Position numbers and translations under genes: made by a program. This document shows positions 40,812-40,812 of a stretch of 40,812 nt of DNA, piece after piece. Where the stretch lies: positions 1 to 40,812 of the forward strand of contig JBMNRA010000020.1 of NCBI GenBank assembly GCA_050944415.1, read 5' to 3'. This DNA comes from Ruminococcus_G sp050944415 (lineage in GTDB: Bacteria; Bacillota; Clostridia; Lachnospirales; Lachnospiraceae). Below the pieces are notes generated by a model. The model saw nothing but the letters and a program-made list of their open reading frames with translations. It was not told the DNA's origin and searched no databases. The first letter of the stretch is position 1; each line of letters begins with the position of its first letter.

Positions 40812-40812
40812 T

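Overview
The window looks like chromosomal DNA of a spore-forming, anaerobic Firmicute of the class Clostridia, most likely a gut Lachnospiraceae. Support: the spore genes yyaC and spoVG, a paired GlgC/GlgD, an oxygen-sensitive NrdG-type activase, a large Bacillus-type SRP RNA, DnaD/DnaI-like helicase-loading genes, and several proteins typical of Lachnospiraceae (DUF5711, DUF6128, a Hol44-like holin). Family names come from recognition of motifs; no search was run.

Layout. 1-345: probable promoter and leader of an rRNA operon that runs leftward out of the window. 345-3604 (-): an envelope operon of a LysM protein, a DUF5711 protein and CvpA. 3787-9525: a nucleic-acid block resembling the Bacillus tRNA-Ser/tadA/SRP RNA/dnaX/ebfC/recR cluster, here with an added phosphofructokinase, an orphan holin and a reversed SRP RNA gene; yyaC converges on recR. 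9606-12033: a DUF6128 protein, an NrdG-type activase, an Rrf2 regulator, a candidate 40-residue protein and tRNA-Pro(CGG). 12169-17828 (-): a secreted 3D-domain wall protein, an RsmF-like methyltransferase, and glgC-glgD-spoVG. 18110-23066 (+): murC, then a spacer dense in DnaA boxes, then dnaD-like, dnaC/dnaI-like and PRPP synthetase genes. 23128-27591 (-): a membrane-bound XRE regulator and a tightly overlapping DNA-repair trio (SbcD-like phosphoesterase, mini SbcC/YhaN-like ATPase with membrane segments, endonuclease IV). 27682-30475: a PucR-type regulator divergent from a UroD/MtaA-like methyltransferase, with a palindrome between them. 30536-40675 (-): asnS; a sigma factor with a membrane beta-propeller partner; an M29 aminopeptidase behind a large unknown surface protein and a methyltransferase; a small unknown protein; and a small (p)ppGpp synthetase. 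The last 70 bases carry an inverted repeat and a ribosome binding site for a gene beyond the edge.

The most interesting points are: (1) an apparently metal-free MPN/JAMM-like domain joined through a membrane helix to an external LysM domain; (2) four exact DnaA boxes in 184 bp directly upstream of the helicase-loader operon and away from any dnaA gene; (3) a sigma factor/beta-propeller pair that may be a new kind of sigma/anti-sigma sensor; (4) a compact membrane-tethered SbcCD-like pair translationally coupled to endonuclease IV; (5) a palindrome overlapping the pucR promoter next to an orphan corrinoid-type methyltransferase. Most of the window is otherwise ordinary core genome; no prophage, CRISPR array or complete insertion sequence was seen.
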